13,615 bases of DNA from an uncultured Methanobrevibacter sp. (lineage in GTDB: Archaea; Methanobacteriota; Methanobacteria; Methanobacteriales; Methanobacteriaceae): assembly GCF_937898925.1 (NCBI RefSeq), contig NZ_CALDKF010000093.1, positions 1-13,615 of the forward strand, in the 5' to 3' direction. The translations under genes were made by a program, and so were the position numbers. The notes under the pieces were generated by a model. The model worked only from the letters and a program-made list of their open reading frames with translations. It had not been told where the DNA came from and ran no database searches. Positions 7,204 to 12,868 of this stretch are shown in pieces; position 1 is the first letter of the stretch; every line of letters starts with the position of its first letter.

Positions 7204-7542
7204 ATGATAAATACATTGAAATCAATTATTTTCTTCATAATTGCCGGATTTTTTGAAATCGGTGGAGGATATTTGATTTGGTTATGGTTAAGGGAAGGTA
7301 AAGGAATAGAATTCGCTATTTTAGGAGCAATTATTTTGATTCTTTATGGTATTGTTCCAACATTTCAACCAGCCAGCTTTGGAAAGACTTATGCTGCTTA
7401 TGGTGGCGTATTCATAGCATTGTCTCTTTTGTGGGGTTGGAAAATTGATAATGTTGTTCCGGATCAATTCGATATAATTGGTGCATGTATAGCTTTAATA
7501 GGTGTATTTGTGATAATGTATTGGCCTAGGGTATTGTCATAA
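7204..7542 (+). CDS. UPF0060 (YnfA-like) small membrane protein
   Basis: A 112-residue protein with four hydrophobic segments (about 6-27, 34-52, 64-82 and 91-108), separated by short polar loops. It matches the UPF0060/YnfA family in length and in the motifs FFEIGGGYLIWLWLREGK, ILILYGIVPTFQP, FGKTYAAYGGVFI and the C-terminal DIIGACIALIGVFVIMYWPR. The fold is related to small multidrug resistance transporters, but the physiological substrate is not established. GGTGG at 7196-7200 precedes ATG 7204. The 136 bases upstream hold the end of the feoB terminator and AT-rich sequence with no iron box, so it appears to be a separate unit from feoAB. Confidence 0.85.
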   Translation: MINTLKSIIFFIIAGFFEIGGGYLIWLWLREGKGIEFAILGAIILILYGIVPTFQPASFGKTYAAYGGVFIALSLLWGWKIDNVVPDQFDIIGACIALIGVFVIMYWPRVLS

Positions 7543-7612
7543 TCGTTTTAAAAAGTGTTTTATTAGATAATGTAAATTTGTAGTATTGTATTATTGAAAA
7601 TGAGGTGGTATC

Positions 7613-7813
7613 ATGCAATGTAGAATGTGTGGTTTTGAATTTGATCCCCAAAAAGGAGGGTCTTGCGGAAGCTGTGGACAATGCAAAGGTTGCAATAAAG
7701 CTTTTTGTCCAAGATGTGGATATGGAAATTCCCTCTCTTATGAAAAAGAATTTGATTATATTTCCAAGCTTCAAAGAAAATTAAAATCATTTAAATCAAG
7801 AGCAAAAATATAA
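7613..7813 (+). CDS. Small protein with four CxxC motifs (zinc-ribbon type)
   Basis: A 66-residue cytosolic protein with eight cysteines in four CxxC pairs: C3/C6, C18/C21, C24/C27 and C32/C35. The last pair, CPRCG, is a typical zinc knuckle. The C-terminal third is basic and probably helical (KLQRKLKSFKSRAKI). Eight cysteines could bind two zinc ions or an iron-sulfur centre. A strong Shine-Dalgarno GAGGTGGT at 7602-7609 shows that the start is real. It lies 70 bases after the UPF0060 gene in the same direction and downstream of feoAB. Similar metal-ribbon proteins of unknown role are common in methanogens. An iron-linked role is suggested only by position, and I do not recognise a named family. 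Confidence 0.8.
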   Translation: MQCRMCGFEFDPQKGGSCGSCGQCKGCNKAFCPRCGYGNSLSYEKEFDYISKLQRKLKSFKSRAKI

Positions 7814-7949
7814 TATTTTTTGTTCAATTTTACTATTTTTTCAAAAATTCTCATTATTGTTTTCCAATATTTTCATTTTTCTATTTTTTCAATATTTTCA
7901 TAAACTATTTTTCAATATAATCATAATTTTTGCATAAATTTTTTCAAAA
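7814..7949 (+). terminator. T-rich termination region with a repeated short motif
   Basis: After the CxxC gene there are many T-runs suitable for archaeal termination. A short motif, CTATTTTTTCAA or a one-base variant, occurs three times (7833-7844, 7881-7892, 7905-7915). It may be low-complexity drift. No gene or iron box is seen here. Confidence 0.4.
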
Positions 7950-8253
7950 TTAGTATTACTATTTTAATGATTTTAAAGGATTAGTAATACTAAACAAACA
8001 TTTATATAGTTTTTTTTACAATATTATATTGTTTAATCAATTTTTATTCAAAATTGACTACTTTATTGTCTTTATTAGTAAAATAAACTCTAAATAATGG
8101 GTTTTAGTATTACTTTAAATTTTGAAAAAATTACAAAAAGTATTACTTTAGTATTACTGATGAGATAATAATTTTATAAAATGTATTACTTTTTAAATAC
8201 TTATTGAAAAAATCAATTCACTCAAAATTCATAGGGTAATAATGAGTATTACT
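7950..8253 (+). promoter_or_regulatory. Nickel-operon control region with repeated AGTATTACT boxes
   Basis: Between the CxxC gene and nikM lie seven copies of AGTATTACT or its complement AGTAATACT, starting at 7952, 7983, 8106, 8139, 8150, 8182 (first base T) and 8245. The first two form an inverted repeat that ends 7 bases before a TATA box, TTTATATA, at 8001-8008. Further TATA-like sites at about 8173-8180 and 8272-8280 could serve nearer starts. Most spacings are near 31-33 bases or twice that. GTATTA/TAATAC half sites resemble archaeal NikR operators, and the downstream genes are nickel-type transport genes, so NikR binding is the leading inference. The spacing is longer than in the Escherichia coli site. 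Confidence 0.6.
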
Positions 8254-8333
8254 TTTATTGATTTTTTTTAAGATTATAAAAAGTGATATTGTGTGATTAT
8301 AAATCAAACTTAAAAAAATGGAGGAAAAATAAT

Positions 8334-8960
8334 ATGCATATACCTGATGGTTTTATACCTCTTGGCCAATGTGCAATCTACTATGTAATCTTAATCATTG
8401 CATTGTACTTTGCTGGAAAATGGGCAAGAGCAAATCTTGATGAAAAACGTATACCATTGCTTGCAGTATTGGCTGCAGGTATTTTTGCAATCATGTCCAT
8501 GAACATGCCAATTCCATTTGGTACCAGTGGGCACATGGTTGGTGGAGCATTAGTAGCTATTGTATTTATGGCTCCTGAAGCTGCTATTTTAGTATTCACT
8601 GCAGTATTGCTTATTCAAGCTTTATTCTTCGGAGACGGAGGAATCACTGCTTTAGGTGCAAATGTATTCAACATGGCAATTGTTGGAGGATTCGTAGGTC
8701 TTTACACCTTTAAAGGATTACAAGGCATCATTGGCAAATATCCTTCTGCATTTGTAGCAGCATGGCTTGCAACCTTGGTTGCAGCAGTTGTAGCTGCAAT
8801 TGAAATGGCTATTGCAGGAACTTTCCCATTGACTGTAGGAATTGCTTCCATGGCACTTTACCATGCATTTATTGGTATAATTGAGGGTGTATTAACTGTA
8901 ATTGTTCTTTATGCTCTTGAAAAATTCAGACCAGACCTATTGGCATGGAACAGAGAATAG
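8334..8960 (+). CDS. nikM: NikM/CbiM, substrate-binding membrane subunit of a nickel (cobalt) ECF transporter
   Basis: A 208-residue integral membrane protein with about six to seven helices. It begins MHIPDGF, and His67 lies in FGTSGHMVGG. Met1, His2 and His67 are the residues reported to coordinate nickel in the NikM structure, which also fixes the start: the frame runs upstream to 8283, but only ATG 8334 gives the functional N-terminus. A Shine-Dalgarno GGAGGA lies at 8320-8325. CbiM (cobalt) and NikM (nickel) are close relatives. Nickel is preferred because the next gene encodes a PDGLE-type NikN and because NikR-like boxes precede the operon. It is the first gene of a two-gene unit with nikN. 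Confidence 0.9.
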   Translation: MHIPDGFIPLGQCAIYYVILIIALYFAGKWARANLDEKRIPLLAVLAAGIFAIMSMNMPIPFGTSGHMVGGALVAIVFMAPEAAILVFTAVLLIQALFFGDGGITALGANVFNMAIVGGFVGLYTFKGLQGIIGKYPSAFVAAWLATLVAAVVAAIEMAIAGTFPLTVGIASMALYHAFIGIIEGVLTVIVLYALEKFRPDLLAWNRE

Positions 8961-8969
8961 GGTGATAAT

Positions 8970-9263
8970 ATGGAATTAAGTCAAAGTGATAAATATTTAA
9001 TTGTTGTAGGGATTATATTTTGTATTGCTTTAGCAGTATTATCTCCTTACATTGCATCTGGCGATCCGGATGGCTTAGAAAAATCTGCTGAAGATGCGGC
9101 AGTTGGTGAAGATGTTGAAGCTCCAGTTATGGAGTCACCATTCCCAGACTATACCTATGAGCCTTTAGACAAATTAGGCGAAATCGGTGTTTTAATATTC
9201 GGTGGACTGATTACACTAGTTCTTGGTTTAGGTATAGGTTATGCATTAAAAAAATCTGACTAA
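8970..9263 (+). CDS. nikN: NikN/CbiN-like PDGLE-domain subunit of the nickel transporter
   Basis: A 97-residue protein with two membrane helices (about 9-28 and 72-92) joined by an acidic extracytoplasmic loop. PDGLE lies at residues 33-37, and SPFPDYTYEPL before the second helix is also typical of the PDGLE domain found in NikN and in C-terminal parts of some NikM proteins. The small subunit helps metal insertion into NikM/CbiM. GGTGAT at 8961-8966 sits directly after the nikM stop codon and precedes ATG 8970, showing tight translational coupling. A hairpin terminator follows at 9311. Confidence 0.88.
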   Translation: MELSQSDKYLIVVGIIFCIALAVLSPYIASGDPDGLEKSAEDAAVGEDVEAPVMESPFPDYTYEPLDKLGEIGVLIFGGLITLVLGLGIGYALKKSD

Positions 9264-9310
9264 TTCTTTTGGTTAGATGAATAATTTAAAATCTCTTGTA
9301 TTTTAAATTA

Positions 9311-9395
9311 AGAAAAGGGTCTTGGATACGGATTATCATTAATTCATGTCCAGGATTTTCTCTTTTTCTATTCATTTCTCTTTTTAAAAATTTTA
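9311..9395 (+). terminator. Hairpin terminator after nikN
   Basis: AGAAAA plus TCTTGGA (9311-9316, 9320-9326) pair with TCCAGGA plus TTTTCT (9349-9355, 9356-9361), with a GGG bulge and one G-U pair. T-runs follow at 9362-9387. It separates nikMN from the downstream cbiQ gene, which has its own control region. Confidence 0.6.
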
Positions 9396-9419
9396 CAAAA
9401 CTTTCCTTAATTTACAATT

Positions 9420-9519
9420 AGTAATACTTTTTTGCTGTTTTTCACTCAATTAGTAATACTTTTCCTTTATTTATCTAAAGTAATACTTTTTAGGCTTATT
9501 TTGGCAAATTAGTAATAAT
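9420..9519 (+). promoter_or_regulatory. Second cluster of AGTAATACT boxes, before cbiQ
   Basis: Three exact AGTAATACT boxes start at 9420, 9452 and 9479, and a degenerate AGTAATAAT starts at 9511, all in the same orientation. Spacings are 32, 27 and 32 bases. TATA candidates lie just downstream (about 9538-9575), and a 14-bp palindrome TAAATAATTATTTA sits at 9532-9545. These are the same elements as in front of nikM, seen here from the other strand, so the two nickel-transport units probably respond to one regulator. The rest of 9264-9643 contains only the nikN terminator and AT-rich DNA. Confidence 0.6.
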
Positions 9520-9643
9520 TATCGATTTAAATAAATAATTATTTATAATTAAAAGCCAATAGTTATATTATAAATTTTTAATTAATTTTGATTTTTCAAA
9601 ATTTTAATCATATGATTATTTCAATGAATTGATGGTAGATAAA

Positions 9644-10474
9644 ATGGCAATAGAACAAGTCAGATCATTAGAGTTTATAGCTTCCAGGGATTCAATCATC
9701 CATAATTTGGAAGGTAGGGTAAAGCTTGTAGCCATTTTGCTCATTATTCTTTTCACTGTTTTTTCAGATAGGCTAATAGTTCCAATTGTATTGGAATGCT
9801 TTTTACTCATTGTTATGTATTTGGCAGAATTGTCATTTAAGGAAAGCTTTAAGAGAGTGCTCCTTCTTTTGCCATTCGGTGGTTTTGTAATAGCATTCCA
9901 ACCATTCATACACCCTGGAAATATCATTTGGCAGGGTCCTTATTCATGGCTCTTCATCACAGATACTGGTTTAAATTGGACGGTTCTTTTATTTGCTAGA
10001 TTGCTTGTTTGTTTGACAGCTATTGTTATCCTTTCATCTACCTCTCCTATGCAGGAAGTGGTGCAATCATTCAGAAAGCTTGGGATGCCAAGAGATCTTG
10101 CAATGATTTTAACTATCATGGTAAGGTTCCTGTTTATCTTTGTAGATGAATTAAGGGACATTAGGCAATCAATGACATCAAGAAACTTTGATCCATTCAA
10201 TGATAAGATCTCTTATAAATGGAGAGTGAAGCAAGTGGGATACAGCATAGCCATGATGTTCCTAAAGGCATACGAAAAGGGAGAAACCATTTATTTAAGC
10301 ATGGCAAGCAGATGCTTTTCAGACAATTCCAATTTATATCATGCAAAGACAATCATTGGCAAATCTGAATATATTTATTTGGCTGTAATCATTGCTATCA
10401 TAATACTTTTGGAATTGCTTGTATTGTTTTATTCTGGAAATTTGGCTTATTTGGGAGTTTCCTTATCATTATAA
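9644..10474 (+). CDS. cbiQ: CbiQ/NikQ, ECF transporter T component
   Basis: A 276-residue transmembrane coupling protein of the CbiQ family. It has about five to six hydrophobic helices and the two cytoplasmic coupling regions: SFRKLGMPRDLAMILTIMVRF (about residues 143-163), and the segment with KAYEKGETIYLSMASRCFSDN (about 209-229). It links the ATPase subunit (CbiO/NikO) to NikM. The frame is open from TTG 9629 and ATG 9632, but GGTAGAT at 9634-9640 is a better ribosome site for ATG 9644. Box elements like those before nikM precede it, supporting a nickel role. No cbiO/nikO gene follows: the next 1050 bases are non-coding, so the ATPase must come from elsewhere. Confidence 0.9.
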   Translation: MAIEQVRSLEFIASRDSIIHNLEGRVKLVAILLIILFTVFSDRLIVPIVLECFLLIVMYLAELSFKESFKRVLLLLPFGGFVIAFQPFIHPGNIIWQGPYSWLFITDTGLNWTVLLFARLLVCLTAIVILSSTSPMQEVVQSFRKLGMPRDLAMILTIMVRFLFIFVDELRDIRQSMTSRNFDPFNDKISYKWRVKQVGYSIAMMFLKAYEKGETIYLSMASRCFSDNSNLYHAKTIIGKSEYIYLAVIIAIIILLELLVLFYSGNLAYLGVSLSL

Positions 10475-10483
10475 CTCTTAATC

Positions 10484-10530
10484 TATTTTTTATATTTTAT
10501 TCCAATTTTTCATTTTATTTTTTCATTGTC
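10484..10530 (+). terminator. Poly-T terminator after cbiQ
   Basis: Four T-runs of 4-6 bases follow the cbiQ stop codon within 50 bases, directly before the first RNA promoter. No hairpin is obvious. Confidence 0.5.
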
Positions 10531-10537
10531 ATAAATA

Positions 10538-10620
10538 TTTAGGTATGCCTAAAAATTTAGAAACATTTATATACTATAAAAAACAATTTATAATTAACAA
10601 TAAGTTTAGGCACACCTAAA
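10538..10620 (+). promoter_or_regulatory. Iron-box/TATA/iron-box promoter of RNA A
   Basis: Dyad TTTAGGTATGCCTAAA at 10538-10553, TATA box TTTATATA at 10566-10573, dyad TTTAGGCACACCTAAA at 10605-10620. Transcription should start near 10595. The dyads are 67 bases apart start to start, exactly as in the promoter of RNA B, and the flanks CCTAAAAATTTAGAAA and ATTAACAATAAGTTTAGG are identical in both. The two dyads bracket the promoter, which suits a metal-dependent repressor. Confidence 0.65.
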
Positions 10621-10935
10621 TTTTATTGTTTCTTGAAAAATCTTAAATTTTGTTGTTTATTAGTTCGACCAATAATAATCTAAAGTTTTCTTTAATTACA
10701 TATAATTATCTTCCTCCCTTTCTTTAGATTATTATTGGCTTTAAAAGAATTTCAACACATCATTTTCTTCTGTTAAAATCGCTTTCTATCAATGAAATTC
10801 TTGGGAATTAATAAGAACTTTTATGATTTTTAGAACCATTTTAAAATAACTTAATTGTTATTTAGCAATCTCCAAACAAGTACATAGCGTTCTTTAATCC
10901 CAGGTATGCTATGTACTGCCTCTTATTTTATTTTT
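10595..10935 (+). ncRNA. Predicted iron-regulated small RNA A (about 340 nt)
   Basis: No supportable open reading frame lies here, yet the stretch has an iron-box promoter at its start and a hairpin plus poly-T at its end. It contains a perfect 17-bp stem (10669-10738) with a pyrimidine-rich loop including CTTCCTCCC, which could pair with ribosome binding sites. A block at about 10755-10805 (beginning ACACATCATTTTCTTCTG) and a CTCCAAA element at 10870-10876 before the terminal hairpin recur in RNA B. By analogy with iron-responsive sRNAs of bacteria it could repress iron-using mRNAs when iron is short. It is not a tRNA, rRNA or any RNA family I recognise. The extents are estimated from promoter and terminator signals. 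Confidence 0.55.
10669..10738 (+). repeat. Perfect 17-bp inverted repeat inside RNA A
   Basis: CCAATAATAATCTAAAG (10669-10685) and its exact reverse complement (10722-10738) enclose a 36-base loop, 10686-10721. The loop is rich in pyrimidines near its 3' side (CTTCCTCCCTTT). RNA B has no equal stem, so this is a feature peculiar to RNA A. Confidence 0.8.
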
Positions 10936-10960
10936 TTTATATTTTTAGTTTTTCAGCTGT
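10879..10960 (+). terminator. Terminator of RNA A
   Basis: AGTACATAGC (10879-10888) and GCTATGTACT (10908-10917) form a perfect 10-bp stem with a 19-base loop, followed by long T-runs (10922-10960). The stem core CATAGC/GCTATG is shared with the terminator of RNA B. Confidence 0.65.
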
Positions 10961-11027
10961 TTCTTTTAGTTGTTTTTTAAATTTTAAAATTTTATTTTTT
11001 TGTATGATCAACATTTTTCAATAATTT

Positions 11028-11110
11028 TTTAGGTAAACCTAAAAATTTAGAAAGGTTTATATACTATGAAGACAAATCTATAATTAACAATAAGTTTAGG
11101 TATACCTAAA
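11028..11110 (+). promoter_or_regulatory. Iron-box/TATA/iron-box promoter of RNA B
   Basis: Dyad TTTAGGTAAACCTAAA at 11028-11043, TATA box TTTATATA at 11056-11063, dyad TTTAGGTATACCTAAA at 11095-11110. It is offset by exactly 490 bases from the RNA A promoter at all three elements, showing that the two promoters are tandem copies. Expected start of transcription is near 11085. Confidence 0.65.
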
Positions 11111-11430
11111 CTATTGTGTTATTGAATAAAAATCTGTAATAATCTTGGTTAATGATAAATTCTCAAATTCAAGTAATTGTACATAGTATTAGTTTAATCA
11201 TAACAATCCAAATCTCTTGAATTTAGAATTTATTATTAATTTTAGTCTAATGAGTTTTACATAAAACACACATCATTTTCTTCTGCATATAATCGCTCTC
11301 AAAAATGTAAGATTCAGGGTCCAACTACAAGATTATTAATCTCCAAAGTGTAAATAATTTTAAGAATTATTTTAACTCAACCTCCAAAAAAAATGTTCAT
11401 AGCATTGCTATGAATTATTTTTCTTTTTTT
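11085..11430 (+). ncRNA. Predicted iron-regulated small RNA B (about 345 nt)
   Basis: A second non-coding unit with the same plan as RNA A. It shares ACACATCATTTTCTTCTG (11268-11285) followed by a near-match ending ATCGCTCTC and a looser block with ATTCAGGG (to about 11319). It also shares CTCCAAA (11382-11388) just before the CATAGC/GCTATG terminal hairpin. The remaining interior has diverged from RNA A and lacks its 17-bp stem. Only very short, non-conserved reading frames occur. Paired, tandem iron-responsive RNAs recall the duplicated RyhB/PrrF sRNAs of bacteria, though no homology is implied. The ends are estimates. Confidence 0.55.
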
Positions 11431-11440
11431 TATTTTTTTA
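11384..11440 (+). terminator. Terminator of RNA B, possibly bidirectional
   Basis: TTCATAGC (11396-11403) and GCTATGAA (11407-11414) form a perfect 8-bp stem with loop ATT. T-runs follow on the plus strand (11415-11439), and an A-run (11386-11393) precedes it. The hairpin could therefore also stop the convergent glycan-polymerase transcript, whose coding region ends at 11525. Confidence 0.6.
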
Positions 11441-11524
11441 AAATTTTTAGATTGTTTCAAATCAAAAATAGTGTTCTTAATAGATTTATTTCTTGTCTAG
11501 TTCTAATTTGTATAAAATTAGTTT

Positions 11525-12820
11525 CTAATAGATCTTAATTCCTTTATCTTTTAAGATGGCTGCTAAATAGATAAAGGATATTATAAAGAAGTAGAATAAG
11601 ATCTGTATATCCAATATTCCAGTTTCAACTCCCAAGATGGAATAAGTCAATATTAAACTGTATATTGCAATATAAAATGAGTCTTTAGTGATTTTGATTA
11701 TCTTATATCCTGTTCCTAAGATGAATCCAAGAAGGCACATCTCGACAGCCACTCCAATTTTACCGAAATCCACTATCATCTGGCCTAATAGTGTAGGGGT
11801 TACAGTGACTTCAGTTCTCCAAGCTATTAATTTTCCAACTAGCATTCTAGGTCCAAGGTCACTTCCAGGCATTGAACTTGCTATCATCTTTCCATGCAAT
11901 ATTCCAAAGTTGCCTGAAATTTGATTCAATAGGTTCAATACATGCATAGTGAAGTTAGCCCTATGTTCCAAGGTAGAGAATATGCTGGTGTTTGTACTTA
12001 TTGCAAGTTCATTCAATGACCTTAAGTAACCAATTCCCATAATTGCAAAAACTCCAATCAATGCACCTATAATCACTTCCCAAACAGATAAGATCTCTCC
12101 ATAATATGCAATAATGATCATCATAAGAAGGATTGCAATGATTGGTGTTCTGTATTCAAGTGTAAGGACAGTTATCATTCCGATTAAGGTTAGAACTAGG
12201 AATCTGAATCTCACTTGGCTTCTTGAGATTTCGCCATTTTTGTATTGGTTCAGTCTGTGTGATGCAATAAGCCCTATTCCTGGAATAACTAGGAATACTG
12301 GCATTGTGAATATGGGTTTTAATGAATATCTTAAAGAGGATTTCAATATTGGCAATCCTCCAACAGATGCAATGCTTATGAACAGAAATATGATTCCTAT
12401 TAATGTAAGGCAAAAACCGATTGAATAAACGTCTTTTGTATCGAACAAGGGTATTTTATTGTTTTCACTATCGTTCAAAACAAATCTTGTTAATACGATT
12501 GCTCCAATGAAAAATGAGATGAAAGCAATCAATATGGTGAATTGCAAATCACTTGAGACAGGTTCTGTTGCAAGCAGTAAAAAAAGTGTGAATGTAACTA
12601 AAACAATAAGAGGTGAAAATATTTCCTCCTTTAGGATTTTGCTTTTTTTGAAAATGGATAAAAAGTTTTCACTAGGGTAAAGGCTCTTGAAATAGCTGTT
12701 TACCCATTCGTTTTCAACAAATCCGAGGATATTGAAAATAAGTGTGAATAAAAGGGATTTGCTAATCATATTTTCTATAGTTCTAGTTATTGTGCTAGTT
12801 ATAGAATATATCAAACTCAT
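11525..12820 (-). CDS. Oligosaccharide repeat unit polymerase-like membrane protein
   Basis: A 431-residue polytopic membrane protein with roughly ten to twelve hydrophobic helices. It shows the pattern of archaeal Wzy-like polymerases: a long polar loop near the last third (about residues 265-335) with SLNELAISTN and DLGPRMLVGKLIAWRTEVTVTPTLLGQMIVDFG, then three or four final helices. Arginines in and near this loop (GPR, AWR, EYRTP) are of the kind that contact glycan carriers in Wzy/O-antigen ligase proteins. The likely role is polymerising lipid-linked surface glycan units at the outer face of the membrane; the actual glycan is unknown. The start at ATG 12820 has AAGTGA about 6 bases upstream. 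It follows the DUF4330-like gene by 48 bases, suggesting an operon. Confidence 0.72.
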   Translation of the reverse strand: MSLIYSITSTITRTIENMISKSLLFTLIFNILGFVENEWVNSYFKSLYPSENFLSIFKKSKILKEEIFSPLIVLVTFTLFLLLATEPVSSDLQFTILIAFISFFIGAIVLTRFVLNDSENNKIPLFDTKDVYSIGFCLTLIGIIFLFISIASVGGLPILKSSLRYSLKPIFTMPVFLVIPGIGLIASHRLNQYKNGEISRSQVRFRFLVLTLIGMITVLTLEYRTPIIAILLMMIIIAYYGEILSVWEVIIGALIGVFAIMGIGYLRSLNELAISTNTSIFSTLEHRANFTMHVLNLLNQISGNFGILHGKMIASSMPGSDLGPRMLVGKLIAWRTEVTVTPTLLGQMIVDFGKIGVAVEMCLLGFILGTGYKIIKITKDSFYIAIYSLILTYSILGVETGILDIQILFYFFIISFIYLAAILKDKGIKIY

Positions 12821-12868
12821 ATTTTCACTTTATTATCCTTATTGTTCTATGCATTGTTTTACTTAATT

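Noticed and set aside
7526..7774. Minus-strand 82-codon frame covering the CxxC gene
   Set aside because: The plus-strand gene has a strong Shine-Dalgarno sequence and a clear cysteine pattern; the reverse frame is a shadow.
7950..8260. Repeated short motif at regular spacing, resembling a CRISPR array
   Set aside because: The repeats are only 9 bases, occur in both orientations and lie inside a promoter region with TATA boxes. CRISPR repeats are longer and uniform in orientation, with unrelated spacers of even size. Operator sites explain them better.
8009..8333. Possible cobalamin or nickel/cobalt riboswitch in the nikM leader
   Set aside because: I see no conserved riboswitch core or multi-helix fold, only AT-rich sequence with repeated boxes. 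These riboswitch classes are also characteristic of bacteria rather than archaea.
8283..8333. N-terminal extension of NikM to an upstream start
   Set aside because: The metal site needs Met1-His2 at the N-terminus, and a strong GGAGGA at 8320-8325 points to ATG 8334.
10792..10833. Short reading frame MKFLGINKNFYDF inside RNA A
   Set aside because: No Shine-Dalgarno sequence, only 13 codons, and the matching region of RNA B does not keep the frame.
10475..11524. Insertion-sequence remnant or tRNA as the content of the large gap
   Set aside because: No transposase fragment, terminal inverted repeats with target duplication, or cloverleaf was found. The duplicated elements are promoter, core block and terminator, not mobile-element ends.
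12114..12428. Plus-strand 104-codon reading frame antisense to the polymerase gene
   Set aside because: It lies entirely inside a well-formed membrane-protein gene on the other strand and has no ribosome site or recognisable content.
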